From: Streptomyces sp. NBC_00162
Lineage (GTDB): Bacteria > Actinomycetota > Actinomycetes > Streptomycetales > Streptomycetaceae
DNA length: 64,000 bases
Assembly: GCF_024611995.1 (NCBI RefSeq)
Contig: NZ_CP102509.1
Location: forward strand, 1,054,001 to 1,118,000
Direction: 5' to 3'
Under the pieces are notes generated by a model, which did no database searches, had not been told where the DNA came from, and was given only the letters and a program-made list of their open reading frames with translations. Below are positions 43,779 through 54,028 of this stretch, one piece after another (position 1 is the stretch's first letter; each line of letters starts with the position of its first letter). The position numbers and the translations under genes were made by a program.

Positions 43779-46700
43779 TCAGCGTCGTCGTGTGCGCTTC
43801 ACCTTGAGCTCCTCGAAGCGCGGGCCGTCGCCCTCGCGGACGCGCTGCCAGGCCCGGCGGTAGAGATCCGCAGCCGGTTCGGCGGGAACCAGCAGGCCCG
43901 GCAGGCGGTGGCCGTACATGGGCAGCTTCCACTGCTCCACCGGCAGCAGGGGGCTGCCATCTCGGACCATCCACCCGGCAGGAACAGCGAGCGCCCGGCC
44001 CGGGTCCGGCCGGCCGACACCACCAGGTCGGTGGCGGCCAGTTCGGCGCGGGCGGCCTTGAGGCGGGCGGGCTTCCCGCCGGTCCAGCGCGCGGTGTTGC
44101 GGTCGGTGGGGTCGGGCATCGCGAGCAGCATGAGGTACAGGGCGGCCGCGTCGGCGCCGAGCCCGTACTCCTCGCCCGCCTGCGCCACCACCTCGGGGAC
44201 GGAGCGGCCGGGGTCCTGCGGCCACCAGGTGCCGTCCTTGTCGACGGCGCCCGCCGCCGGGGCGCCCGGGTCGGCGAGCAGGGCGGCGAAGCGCGGGTCG
44301 CGGGCGGCCAGCAGCGCCGCCTCGACGCCCGACGGCCGCTGGTCGTCGCCGCGCAGCAGGGCGAGGTACGGGTCGGATCCGGTGGAGTCGAGCAGCGCCG
44401 GGCGCAGCGCGGGCTTGGGCCGGTCGTCATGGGTGGCCATGTAGACCGCTCCGTACCGCTCGAAGCCCTCGCCGGTCTCGGTCGGCGTGCCCGCCGCCTT
44501 CCGGAAGTCGGCGAGGCTGGTGTAGTGGCCGGTGCCGAGCAGCAGTTCGGGACCGGCGAGCCGCTGCCGTACGGCGGTCAGCGCGGGCGGCAGGGCGGCG
44601 CGTACGGGATCACCGGCGGGCAGCCGGTGGGCCAGCCAGGCCGCCATGGCGAGCGTTCCGGTCAGGACGGCGGAGGTGAAGGGCTCGGTGGCCGGTTCGC
44701 GGGGTTCCACGTGGTCGCCCCTGACGGTCCACGCCACGTCGACGGAGAGTTCCCGCGAGGCGGCCGGGTCGAGCAGGGCTCCCAGGGCCCGGTGCGCCGT
44801 CCAGCCGGCTCGGACGGCGCTCGCGGCCTCGGTGGCGAGCCAGTCGGGTACGGGCGTACGGCGGCCCACCCGCGCGTTCCACACCTCCGCGGCGGCGGCC
44901 ACGTCGGGTCCCTCGCTCCACAGCCGCGCCGGATCGGCGGGCAGGAGGGCGCCGACCACGGCCCGTCGGACCCCGGCGTCGAGGTTCTTGAGCTCGTCGC
45001 GGGCGTACGCGGCGTCGGTGGCCTTGAGACCGAGGGCGGTGCGCAGCTCCGTGGGCAGGAAGTTGCGCTCGTAGCTGTCGACGTACGGGAGCCCCGCGAC
45101 CACCAGCTTGGCGAGCGCGCCGGAGACTCCGGTGAGGCGGGAGAACTCCTCGGCGGCTGCCGGGAGGAAGGGCGCCGGGCCGTGCTCGGCGGCGGCGCCG
45201 AGGAAGGCGGTCAGCCAGCCGGATCCTCGTTCCTGATCGCCGAGCGGGGCGTCGCCTCGCACGGTGTAGGGGCCCGGGACGGTGAAGCGGCCGGTGGGGT
45301 CGTGGAACAGGGCGCCGAACTCGTGGCCGTCGGGGACGGACTGGCTGTGTTCGGTCAGGGCGAGGACGGCTCCGCCGCCGAGCGGCAGTACGGAGCGGTG
45401 GTACAGGCTGCGCTCCAGGCCGTCGGGGGTGCGCAGATGACGCTGGTCCAGGTGGAGCAGGACCCGGCGCCAGCGGTCGGCGGAGCCTTCGGCCGAGCCG
45501 AGACCCAGGGCGTCGACCGCGTCCAGCAGGCCGGAGAGGGCCTCGCGCTGCTCGTCGGTGGCACCGGCGGTGACGGCCCGGTAGGCGACGGCGGCGGGCT
45601 GGTCGAGCAGTTGGGTCCACGGGAGCACGGAGTGCGGCAGCGCGGGCACGTCGAAGTGCAGGCGGCCCGGCGCCGGGGCGGTGTCGGTCCGCGCGATGGC
45701 GGCTGCGAGCTCCCGCAGCGTGCGGTGCGCGGCGTCGGCGTCGCCGCCGTAGCGGTAGTAGCGGGAGTCGGTCAGGCCGGACAGGGCCTCGCCGAGCAGC
45801 CGGTCGGTGGGGCCCTGGACGTTCTCTTCGGCGGTGTCAGCCCCGGGGTGCAGCCGGGCGGCGACCGCGTCCAGGGACTTCTGCTGGGTGAGGGTGAAGC
45901 GCAGCACCTCCACGATGCCGCCGACCAGCTTGGGGGCGGTGACCTGCGGCAGCGCGGCGTTCACCAGGCCGGGCAGGTCGGTGATCTTGTCGGCCGCGGC
46001 CGCCGCCTTGAGCAGGACGGCGACGGTCTCCCGGTCGGCGGCGCGCAGGGCGAGCGATCCCTCGGGGTCGCGCGGGCGCAGGGCGTACCAGTGGGAAAGC
46101 GGCGGGAGCTCGACGCTGCCGGTGGCGAAGGCGGCGTTGCGGTGGTCGTCGCGGGACTGGGCGGTGACCACGCCCTCCGGGTCGGTGATGCTCAGCTCGC
46201 GCCAGTGCTGCGACAGGGCGCGCGGCCGGTCGTCGCCGGGGAAGGTGAGCGCGGCGAGGGGCATGTCGTGTCCCTCGGGCACGGTGACGGCGCGGCCCGC
46301 GGTGTCGGACCCGTGCCAGCCGTGGCCGGGGACGCGGACTGCGCGCCAGCCGAGCAGACCGTCGGCGGGGGTGCCCAACGCGGAGCCCTCGACGGCGGGG
46401 GCCGGGTGCAGCCGGCAGGTGTGCGCGGGGAGCTGGGCGCCGTCCGGGTGGCCGCGGAGCGCGTCGGCGAGGAAGGCGGGCTGGGACAGCCGGCCGTGGG
46501 CCGCGCCGGCCGGGTCGTATTCGCGCCAGCCGCTCTCCTCGCCCGCGGTGTGCCCGTCGCGGCGCTGCCACACCCAGTACGAGGTGCCGTCGGACAGCAT
46601 GGCCCGCTCGTCCGGCAGTGTGGTGTCTGCACGGTGCAGGACGCCGCCGCCGGTGGTGCGGCCGCCGCCGGGCAGCGCCAGGGAGAGGTGCTCGCTGCGC

Positions 46701-48741
46701 AGCGACCAGTGGCTGCGGGCGGTGTCCAGGGTGATGACGGTGCCGGGCGAGGAGAGCCAGTAGCCCTCGGTCCGGTTGTTGCTCCAGTCGGACCAGAAGA
46801 CCAGCAGGTCACCGTCGACGTAGTGGAATCCGTACCGGTGGTGGGAGCCGGTGGGGACGCGCAGGTCGTGGGTGAGGACGGTGGAGTCGGCGTCGATGAC
46901 GCGGACCTGGGTGCGGTTGGCGACGATCAGGCAGGGCCAGGACTCGACGACGGTCAGGCCGTGCCGGTCCTGGCCGGGGGCCAGCTCGGCGACCGCGCTC
47001 TCCCAGGCGGGCCAGGCCAGTTCCTCGAAGAGGCCGCCGCGCAGGGTGCGGGCGAGGATCCCGGCGAGGTCGGTGGCGGCCGCGGCGGCCACCTCCTCGG
47101 GGGCGAGTTCGAGGGCTTCGGCGGGCAGCCAGGCCAGTCGCCGGATGGCGTCCGGGAATCCGGGGAGCCCGGCCGCGGTGGAGGCGCGGGCGACGCCGCG
47201 CATCCACTCGGCGAGCAGCGGGCGGCCGCCGGGCGAGGCGGCGACGCGCTGGATGATGTCGGTGCCGCTGGAGGCGTCGCCGAGGGCGTTGAGCGCGCGG
47301 TCGAAGGCGGGGTGGAAGCGCCGGTCGGCGGCGAGGGCGAGCAGGTCGCGGCGCTGGTCGGCGCGGGCCCAGTCGCGCAGGTTCAGCTGGTGGTGCCGGT
47401 GCTTCTTGTTCTCGGGGTCGGGGTCGGCGACCGGGAGCTCCAGGGTGAGCAGCAGGTCGAGGAGGTCGGCGTCCTCGACGCCGATCCGCAGGCCCGCTTC
47501 GCGGCCCGGCCGGGCGAGTTCGGTGCGCAGCTGCCCCGCGCAGCGGGTGACGAGGTCGAGCAGGGCGGGGGTGTGGGGTGCATGCCCCAGCCCGAGTGGC
47601 GGGCGGCGTGGAAGCGCTCCAGCCAGCCGGCGGCGCCGTCGGCGCACCGCTGGCCTGCGGGCAGGTCCTCGGATTCCAGTCCGGCGGTGGCGCCGGACTC
47701 CTCCAGGATGTCCAGCCACAGGCCGGTGAGTTCGGCGCTGTCGCCGCCGCCGGGCGGGGTCAGCCCGAGGAGCGTGCCGCGTACGGAGGGGACGCGCCGG
47801 GCGAGCGCGACGAGTGCCCCTCGGTGGGCCTTCCACCAGCCGGTCGCGGCGCGCAGGGTGGCGGGCAGCGGCAGCAGTTCGGCGAGGTAGTCCTGCTCGG
47901 GTTCGGTTCCGGTCAGGCCCGCGGCGCGGGCGAGGCGGCGCAGTTCGGTGGCGGCCTGTGCGGAGGGCGGCAGCCCGCCGGCGGTGCGGCGGACGCACAG
48001 GCGGCGGAAGCGCTCGTGGGCCTCGGCGGGGCTGACGCGGACGGCGAGGTCCTTGCCGTAGCCGGTGAGGACCTTCACCGGCAGGGCGCCGGCCAGGGCG
48101 AATTCGAGGAAGACTGCGTCGAGGCGGTCCTCGTCGACGCTCAGGCCGTGCTGGGCCTCGGCGGTGCGGGCGCGGCCGAACAGCTGGGCGGCGTAGGTGG
48201 TGTTCTCCACGGCGAGGAAGGTGCGGGCCGCCTGTTCGTGGAAGACCGGCAGGAAGTGCGGGACGGAGGCGGCGAGCCGGCCGGCCAGTTCGTGGCAGGC
48301 GTCGAGGGCGGCCTTGGGCTTCGTCTTGGCCTGGCGGGTGATGCGGTCGAGTTCGGGCACGACGGCGAGGGCGTGGTGGCCGTCCTCGGGGTGGTGGACG
48401 AGGACCCACTCGGGGAAGCCGAGTGCCTGGCGGTGGCCGAGGCCGACGACGGGCGGCTCGGTCTCCTCGGGTACGAGACCCAGGAACCCGGCGGCGAGGT
48501 CCTCGGCCGCGCCGAGCTCGGCTGCGGCGAGCCGGACGACGACGCGGTCGTCGCCGAGGGCGGGGTGGCGGTAGGAGCGTGCGGTCAGGTCGACGGCGGT
48601 GGGGCCCGCGTCCGGGGTGCCGTGCGGTAGGACCGCGCCGGCCCTGAGCAGCAGTTCGGCCTCGCTCACGGCCGCGCCGTCCTTCCCGATGGTGTTGGTG
48701 GTGCTGTTGCTGCCGGTGCCGTTGTTGTCGGTGGTGCTCAC
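43779..48741 (-). CDS. Very large protein of the MoxR-VWA operon, unknown function (frame broken twice)
   Basis: About 1,654 residues from GTG 48741, which overlaps the stop of the preceding gene (GTGA). The N-terminal ~500 residues are helical (ALDACHELAGRLAASVPHFL, AHERFRRLCVRRTAGGLPPS). The centre (about 640-1000) is beta-rich with propeller-like strands (HGLTVVESWPCLIVANRTQV, HYVDGDLLVFWSDWSNNRTE). The C-terminal third is again helical and ends in a basic tail VKRTRRR. No catalytic motif recognised. Two single bases are missing: a C in a CCCC run at 47575-47578 (SGWGMHP then HTPALLDLVTRC) and a G in GGG at 43974-43976 (FLPG then WMVRDGSPLLPVEQW). Both restorations bring the length to a whole number of codons. 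Confidence 0.8.
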
Positions 48742-49604
48742 GCGTCCCCGCCCTCCTCGATCTTGCGCCCGGCGTACAGTGCCGCGGCCATCCGCATCCC
48801 CTCGGACCAGGCCACCGGTCCGACCTCGGCCGGACGCACCGCCCGGCCCTCCTCGTCGTGCCAGGTCAGTGCGCCGGTGCTGGTTTCCTCGTCGTAGTAG
48901 GGCTCGCCGATCCACACCGCCGCCTCCGAGGCCCGGCCGGTGTCGCGGACCTTGCAGGTGGCGTAGCCGCCGGAGACCCGGTAGCCGAGGCCGGTCGCCC
49001 GCGCGGCGAGGCTGAACCGGGTGGGGAAGACCCCGCCCGCGTAGTCGCGCACCTCGGTGGCGGTGGCGGCGAGCCCGGCCGGCTTCTGCCAGGTGGCGCG
49101 GTGGATCTGCTCGACCCGCTGGACGATGCCCAGCTCGGCCGCGAAGTCCCGTACGTCGTCCAGGTCGGGCAGCAGCACGGGGTGCGGGAGGGTCACCGTG
49201 CGCGGGGACAGCCGTACGGTCTCGCCGTCGAGGTTGACCACCTTCAGCTCACCGGAGGCGGTGGCGTCCCGCAGGAAGCCCACCTCGTCCGGGTCGTCGC
49301 CGACGACGGCCAGGTCGCGCAGGGCGCTCTGCCAGGCCTCGTCCGGCCAGACCCGGGCGAGCAGCGCGGTCGGCACGGGCAGCGAGGACACCATCCAGGT
49401 GTCGACCTGCGCGACGCACGCCGCCGCGTGCCGGTCGAGCCATTCGCCGAGCCGGCGCAGCCGGTCCACCTCGGGATGGTCCTTCAGTGCCCTGGGCAGG
49501 GTCTTCAACTGCCGCCCCGCGGACCGGCCGGTGGCGGACCGCGCCGCCACCCGCCCTTCCACCAGGGCGATCTCGTACCCCTCGCCCGCTGCCACCCATG
49601 CCAT
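48738..49604 (-). CDS. DUF4132-like protein, first gene of the MoxR-VWA operon
   Basis: A 288-residue soluble protein from ATG 49604 with GGAGG about 11 bases upstream. The C-terminal half has the pattern of the DUF4132 domain: FAAELGIVQRVEQIHRATWQ, then YAGGVFPTRFSLAARATGLGY, VSGGYATCKVRDTG and VWIGEPYYDEE. The N-terminal half is helical. DUF4132 is found in E. coli MolR/YehI-type proteins; its activity is unknown. The stop overlaps the next gene's GTG. As the first gene it carries the operon promoter in the 197-bp gap before the divergent nuclease gene. Confidence 0.65.
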   Translation of the reverse strand: MAWVAAGEGYEIALVEGRVAARSATGRSAGRQLKTLPRALKDHPEVDRLRRLGEWLDRHAAACVAQVDTWMVSSLPVPTALLARVWPDEAWQSALRDLAVVGDDPDEVGFLRDATASGELKVVNLDGETVRLSPRTVTLPHPVLLPDLDDVRDFAAELGIVQRVEQIHRATWQKPAGLAATATEVRDYAGGVFPTRFSLAARATGLGYRVSGGYATCKVRDTGRASEAAVWIGEPYYDEETSTGALTWHDEEGRAVRPAEVGPVAWSEGMRMAAALYAGRKIEEGGDA

Positions 49605-49801
49605 CAGCCCGTGTCCCTCCGCCTGTCCCGGCCCTGTCCGCGCAGCCCGGACAGGGGGTGGGAACCCCCTGAGCTGCGGTATGCGGGGAGACTAGCGAGC
49701 GCCACTGACAACGCACGCCGGAGGGTGGGTGGTCGGTTTTTTGTCCGGTTCTGGGTAGTGTCCAGGGAACATTGACGCGGAGTCGGTTTGGGGTGGGGTC
49801 C

Positions 49802-50533
49802 ATGGTTCGTCAGATACGTGTGCCGGGTGCGGTGCTGGCGGCTTCGCTGCTGCTGACCCTGGCCGGTTGCTCCGATCCGGCCTCGCCCGGCACGGGCTCG
49901 GGCCCGGGCCCGGACCCCAAGGCCTCGGCCTCGCGCGCCGCGCCACCGGCCGGGGGCGGCAAGCCGGCCGCCGGGGACGTACTGCCCGGCATGGTCACCA
50001 CGGCCGTGGCCCGCACGCAGTTGGACGCGCTGAAGGTGGCGCCGGCCGGCACGATGGCCGGGTACAGCCGGGACAAGTTCACGCACTGGGCGCAGCAGGG
50101 CAACAAGTGCGACACCCGCGAGGTCGTCCTCGAACGGGACGGCACCGACGTGAAGCGGGACGCCGAATGCCGGGCCGTGTCCGGCAACTGGAAGAGCTTC
50201 TACGACGGGGTGGCCGTCACGGACGCGGCGAAGATGGACATCGACCACATGGTGCCCCTCGCCGAGGGCTGGCGCTCCGGCGCGGCCGGCTGGGACGCCG
50301 CCAGGCGCAAGGCCTTCGCCAACGATCTGGCCAACCCCCAGCTGCTCGCCGTGACCGCCGCCTCGAACCGGTCGAAGGGCGACCAGAGCCCCGACCTGTG
50401 GCAGCCGCCGGACAAGTCCAGCTGGTGCCAGTACGGGCGGGCCTGGACCACCGTCAAATCCGCCTACGGCCTGACCGTCACCGAACCGGAGAAGAAGATG
50501 CTCACGACCATGCTGGACACCTGCACGTCATGA
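49802..50533 (+). CDS. HNH-family nuclease, lipoprotein (DUF1524/GmrSD C-terminal-like)
   Basis: A 243-residue protein from ATG 49802. Lipobox LAGC with Cys23, so the enzyme should be on the outer face of the membrane. After a Gly/Pro/Ala linker the nuclease domain (about 70-243) shows the HNH metal site DIDHMVPLAEGWRSGA, then ANPQLLAVTAASNRSKGDQSPDLWQPP, the typical DHxxPLxE...N...N pattern of this group, and paired cysteines (KCDTRE, AECRAV, SSWCQYG, LDTCTS) as expected outside the cell. Probable role: degrading extracellular DNA for nutrition or defence. ATGA overlap with the next small gene. Confidence 0.87.
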   Translation: MVRQIRVPGAVLAASLLLTLAGCSDPASPGTGSGPGPDPKASASRAAPPAGGGKPAAGDVLPGMVTTAVARTQLDALKVAPAGTMAGYSRDKFTHWAQQGNKCDTREVVLERDGTDVKRDAECRAVSGNWKSFYDGVAVTDAAKMDIDHMVPLAEGWRSGAAGWDAARRKAFANDLANPQLLAVTAASNRSKGDQSPDLWQPPDKSSWCQYGRAWTTVKSAYGLTVTEPEKKMLTTMLDTCTS

Positions 50534-50810
50534 CCGACGGACAGCAGTGGCAGGACGAGGTGCTCGCCGGGCCGGGCGGCGCAATGACCGACGAGGTCGG
50601 CGTCATCACCGGCCCGGTCACCCTGCGCACCACGGCGGTGGCCGGGGGCTGGCCAGCTTCGGCATCCAGTACAAGGACGCCGACGAGTGGTACACGCTCA
50701 CCGGCAGCCCCCTGCCCCACCACGGCGACCCGGCCACCCTGCACGCGGCGGCCCTCGCCGCGGTCCGCGCGGGCCACGCGGCCCAGGCCCCGGGAACCGC
50801 ACCGGGCTAG
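50530..50810 (+). CDS. Small protein coupled to the HNH nuclease gene (frame broken by one base)
   Basis: ATG 50530 overlaps the nuclease stop (ATGA). About 93 residues if one G is restored to the GGGGG run at 50644-50648, joining VTLRTTAVAGG to LASFGIQYKDADEWYTLTGSP. Ends LAAVRAGHAAQAPGTAPG. No signal peptide, so it would stay inside while the nuclease is exported. An immunity role is conceivable from position, but there is no sequence evidence; family not recognised. Confidence 0.6.
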
Positions 50811-50816
50811 GGCGGC

Positions 50817-51349
50817 TCAGGCCTCGTACTCGGTGAGGTCGATGGCGTGGATCCGCAGGAGGTGCCCGTACTCGGGGTGCGTGGCATCGCGCTCCGCGAC
50901 CATGCCCAGCTTGCGGATCACGTTCTCGGACTCTTCGTTGCCGACCCGGTTCACGGCGACGACCCGGTCCAGGCCCCGGTCCTGGAGGGCGAACTCCAAG
51001 GTGGCGTGGGCGGCCTCGGAGGCGTAGCCCTGGCCCCAGTACTGGCGGCCGAGCCGCCAGCTGATCTCGACGGCCGGGAGCACCTCGGGCAGGTACTCGG
51101 GGATCGAGAGGCCGACGACGCCGATGAGCTCGCCGGATCCGAGGAGCTCGACGGCGAAGAGGCCGAAGCCCTCCTCGTCCCACTCCTCCTCCCAGCGCTC
51201 GAGGTCCTCGGCGGTCTCGTCCAGGTCGCGGACCGAGCCGTCGCCGATCCAGCGCATCACCTCCGGGTCCCCGTTGATCTCGGAGAGGGGGACGAGGTCG
51301 TCGTCGGTCCAGCGGCGCAGGATGAGGCGGGGGTCATGATCTCGGTCAT
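50817..51349 (-). CDS. GNAT acetyltransferase, RimJ/RimL type (frame broken by one base)
   Basis: About 177 residues from ATG 51349. The usual RimJ-like opening MTEIMTP-RLILRRWTDDDLV is recovered only if one C is restored to the CCCCC run of the coding strand at 51329-51333; an unbroken frame from 51407 exists but gives an atypical N-terminus. Further family features: WRLGRQYWGQGYASEAAHAT (acetyl-CoA-binding motif A, Q/RxxGxA) and VVAVNRVGNEESENVIRKLG (the NxxSxxVxxKLG signature). Such enzymes acetylate N-termini or small amines. Confidence 0.85.
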
Positions 51350-51508
51350 GCGGCCCATCCTGCCGAACACTGCTGGCCAGCGGTAATCGGGTCCCGGCCA
51401 TTGCCACCGTGTTGCGGGTTCGTGGCCATCGGGGCGGGTAGCTTCCGGCAGCTCGCCGCGGGCCTCTACGGTCCGTCGGGAACCGCGACCCGCAAGGAGT
51501 GTCCCCGC

Positions 51509-52773
51509 ATGCCGCACGACCTGTCGGACGAGAGCCGGTACGACCGGGCCCGCCTGCGCCAGTGGGCGCGCGGCCGGGCCCGCTCCGCCGGAGTGGACCG
51601 CCGCGACCTGCTCAGGCTGTTCGCGGCGGGGGCCGCCGCCGGGGCGGTGGGCCTGGGCTCCGCCGGCCCGGCCGCTGCCGCCGGCGCTCCGGCCGCGGTG
51701 CCCGGTACCGTCAAACCGCTGCCGCCGGAGCTGTTCACCATCCGGGGCACCAACGCGGAGACGAACTTCGCCGCCCTGCGCGGCACCGGGCCGCTCACCC
51801 CCGTCGACCGGTTCTTCGTGCGGAACCACACCACCACCCCGCGGATCGAGGCGGACGGCTGGAAGCTCTCGGTGTGGGGCGACGGCCTGGCGGGCGGCCC
51901 GGTTGAGTTCTCGTACGACCGGCTGCGCGAGCTGCCGGCGGTCCAGCGGACGCTGTTCATCGAGTGCGCGGGCAACGGCAGGAACTTCTACGCCACGCAG
52001 CAGGGCCAGCCGGTCACCGGCACCCCTGGACCCTGGGCGCGATCGGCGTCGCGCGCTGGCGCGGCGCGCGGCTGTCGGACGTGCTGCGGCTGGCGGGCGT
52101 GACGCGCGGCGCCGTCGACGTCCTGCCGCGGGGACTGGACGACGAGGTGGTCACGGGCGGGGTGAACCTGGGGCGGGTGCGGCGCCCGCTGCCGGTCTCC
52201 AAGGCGCTGGACGACGTACTGCTCGCGTACGAGATGAACGGGGAGCCGCTGCCGCCCGACCACGGCGGCCCGGTCCGCCTCGTCGTACCGGACTGGATCG
52301 GGATCTCCTCGATCAAGTGGGTCGGGGACATCGAGGTCAGCGGCGCGCCTCTGTACTCGCCGTGGAACACCGACACCTACCGGCTGTTCGGGCCCGACTA
52401 TGGGGCGGAGGGGGCCCCGATGGGCCGGCAGACCCTCAAGAGCGCCTTCGAGCTCGAGCTGGGGGCGACCGTGCCGGTGCACCGGACGCGGCTGCTGACC
52501 GGGCGTTCCTGGTCGGCCGCAGCCCCCGTGGAGCGGGTGGAGGTCAGTACCGACGGCGGTGTCCGCTGGCAGTGGGCCCGGCTGCACGACGCGCCGCGCC
52601 GGGGCAGCTGGGTGCGCTGGTCGCTGCCATGGACCCCGCGGGCCACGGGCGCCACCGCGCTGCTGGCCCGGGCGACCGACGCCACCGGGCGTACGCAGCC
52701 CGCGACGAGCCCCCACAACACGCAGGGCTACCTGTTCGACGCGGTCGTGCGCCACCCGGTGACGGTGGTCTGA
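51509..52773 (+). CDS. Sulfite-oxidase-family molybdopterin oxidoreductase (frame broken by one base)
   Basis: About 421 residues from ATG 51509 with AAGGAG upstream. The N-terminal segment VDRRDLLRLFAAGAAAGAVG is a twin-arginine signal, so the enzyme should be exported with its cofactor. The molybdenum-ligating cysteine is in LFIECAGNGRNF and the pterin site in HTTTPRIEADGWKLSVWG. A C-terminal dimerisation domain follows (VERVEVSTDGGVRWQWARL). The frame changes at 52023-52026, where one C is missing from CCCC: GQPVTGTP then WTLGAIGVARWRGARLSDVL. Substrate not known (sulfite, or sulfoxide in YedY-like forms). Confidence 0.88.
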
Positions 52774-52780
52774 GCGGCGG

Positions 52781-53946
52781 TCAGGGGGTGTGGAACCTGA
52801 CCTCCGGCGCGTCGGGGGCCGGACCGTCCAGGAGGGGCTGCGGCTTGCCCTTGAGGTGCTGGTCGAAGAAGGCGCCGACGTAGCGCCGGGTCAGCTCGAC
52901 CGAGCGGGTGCCGGGCAGCGGGGCCTCGGGATCGGGGAGGCCCAGCTGCTCGGCGATCGCCGGGAAGTCGCTGAAGGTGAAGTGGCCGGAGTCCGCGAAG
53001 GTGATCCACCGCTTCCAGCCGTCGAGCAGGGGCCAGTCGTGGTCCCAGGACGGCATGCCGCCGGGGCCGCTCTTCTGCTCCCCGAGCAGCATGAAGGGGC
53101 GCCCGCCGAGCCCGGCCTCGGGGACCGGTGTGTGCAGGCCGCCGTCCATGTTCACCCCGGCACGGATCCTGGGGTCGGTCGCCATCGCGGCGACCGCGGA
53201 GGCTCCGCCGATGGAGTGGCCCGCCATGGCGATGCGGCTCTGGTCGATGAGGCCGGCGTGCCGCCAGGCGGGGTGGCGCTCGGTGAGGCGGTCCAGCAGG
53301 AAGGACACGTCGCGGCCGCGGTTGTCGCTGACCGCCTGCATGGGGGTGCCCCCTCTTCGGTCTTGTCGCAGGCCAGGCACTCCAGCACCCGCCCGCCGGG
53401 GAACGCGGTGCCCACGCTCTCGTACGCGTGGTCGACCGCGGCGACCACGTACCCGCGGGAGGCCAGGTCCTCGGCGAGCGCGGTGAGGGTGGCGCGGTGG
53501 ACGGTGTAGCCCGGGGAGAGGACGATCAGCGGGTACCGTCCGGCTACGGGCCGGGCGTTGGACCGGGAGTGCGCGGCCGTGCCGGCCAGGGTCTCGACCG
53601 GGATCACCTTGTCCAGCCCCCGGTCGACCAGCAGCAGCCGGGCTTCCTCGCTCGTGAGGTAGTGCACGGGACCGCCGGTACCGCGCTGCGCCGGATAGCG
53701 CATGGTCACCATCAGCTCGCGCGGCCCGGACTGCGCCCACGGGTCCGTGCGGCTGCGGTCCACGAGGTGGAGCGTCTCCTGCCCGACGGAGAAACGGCCG
53801 GTGGGGCGCGGGAGTTCCACCGCGGCGCGGCGGCTCTCGGCCGCGGACGGGGCATCGGCGGCCACCGACGTGCCGGCGGCGGCGAGGGGAAGCGGCAGGA
53901 GGAGGGCGAGTAAGACTGCGGCGGAGGCGGATCGGCGTCGGTTCAT
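52781..53946 (-). CDS. Secreted alpha/beta-hydrolase, PAF-acetylhydrolase-like (frame broken by one base)
   Basis: About 388 residues from ATG 53946 with a Sec signal (RRRSASAAVLLALLLPLPLA). Nucleophile in AMAGHSIGGASA, preceded by the oxyanion-hole region LIVLSPGYTVHRATLTALAE; the Asp is near NMDGGLHTP and the His in FADSGHFTFSDFP, as in the PAF-AH II/chlorophyllase-like group that attacks short acyl esters. The frame changes at 53349-53353: one G restored to GGGGG (coding strand) joins ACDKTEEG to TPMQAVSDNRGRDVSFLLDR. It is convergent with the molybdenum enzyme gene. Confidence 0.86.
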
Positions 53947-54028
53947 GCGTCCGAAGCTACTGAGATCGACCTGCCGGATCGTCAGCTCACAGGAGGAGGC
54001 GCCGTCCCACCCCGGTCGGGTTCCGGGA

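Noticed and set aside
50817..51407. Uninterrupted 196-codon frame from ATG 51407 as the true GNAT start
   Set aside because: It gives an N-terminus unlike any RimJ-type protein, while the start at 51349 plus one C restores the standard MTEIMTPRLILRRW opening.
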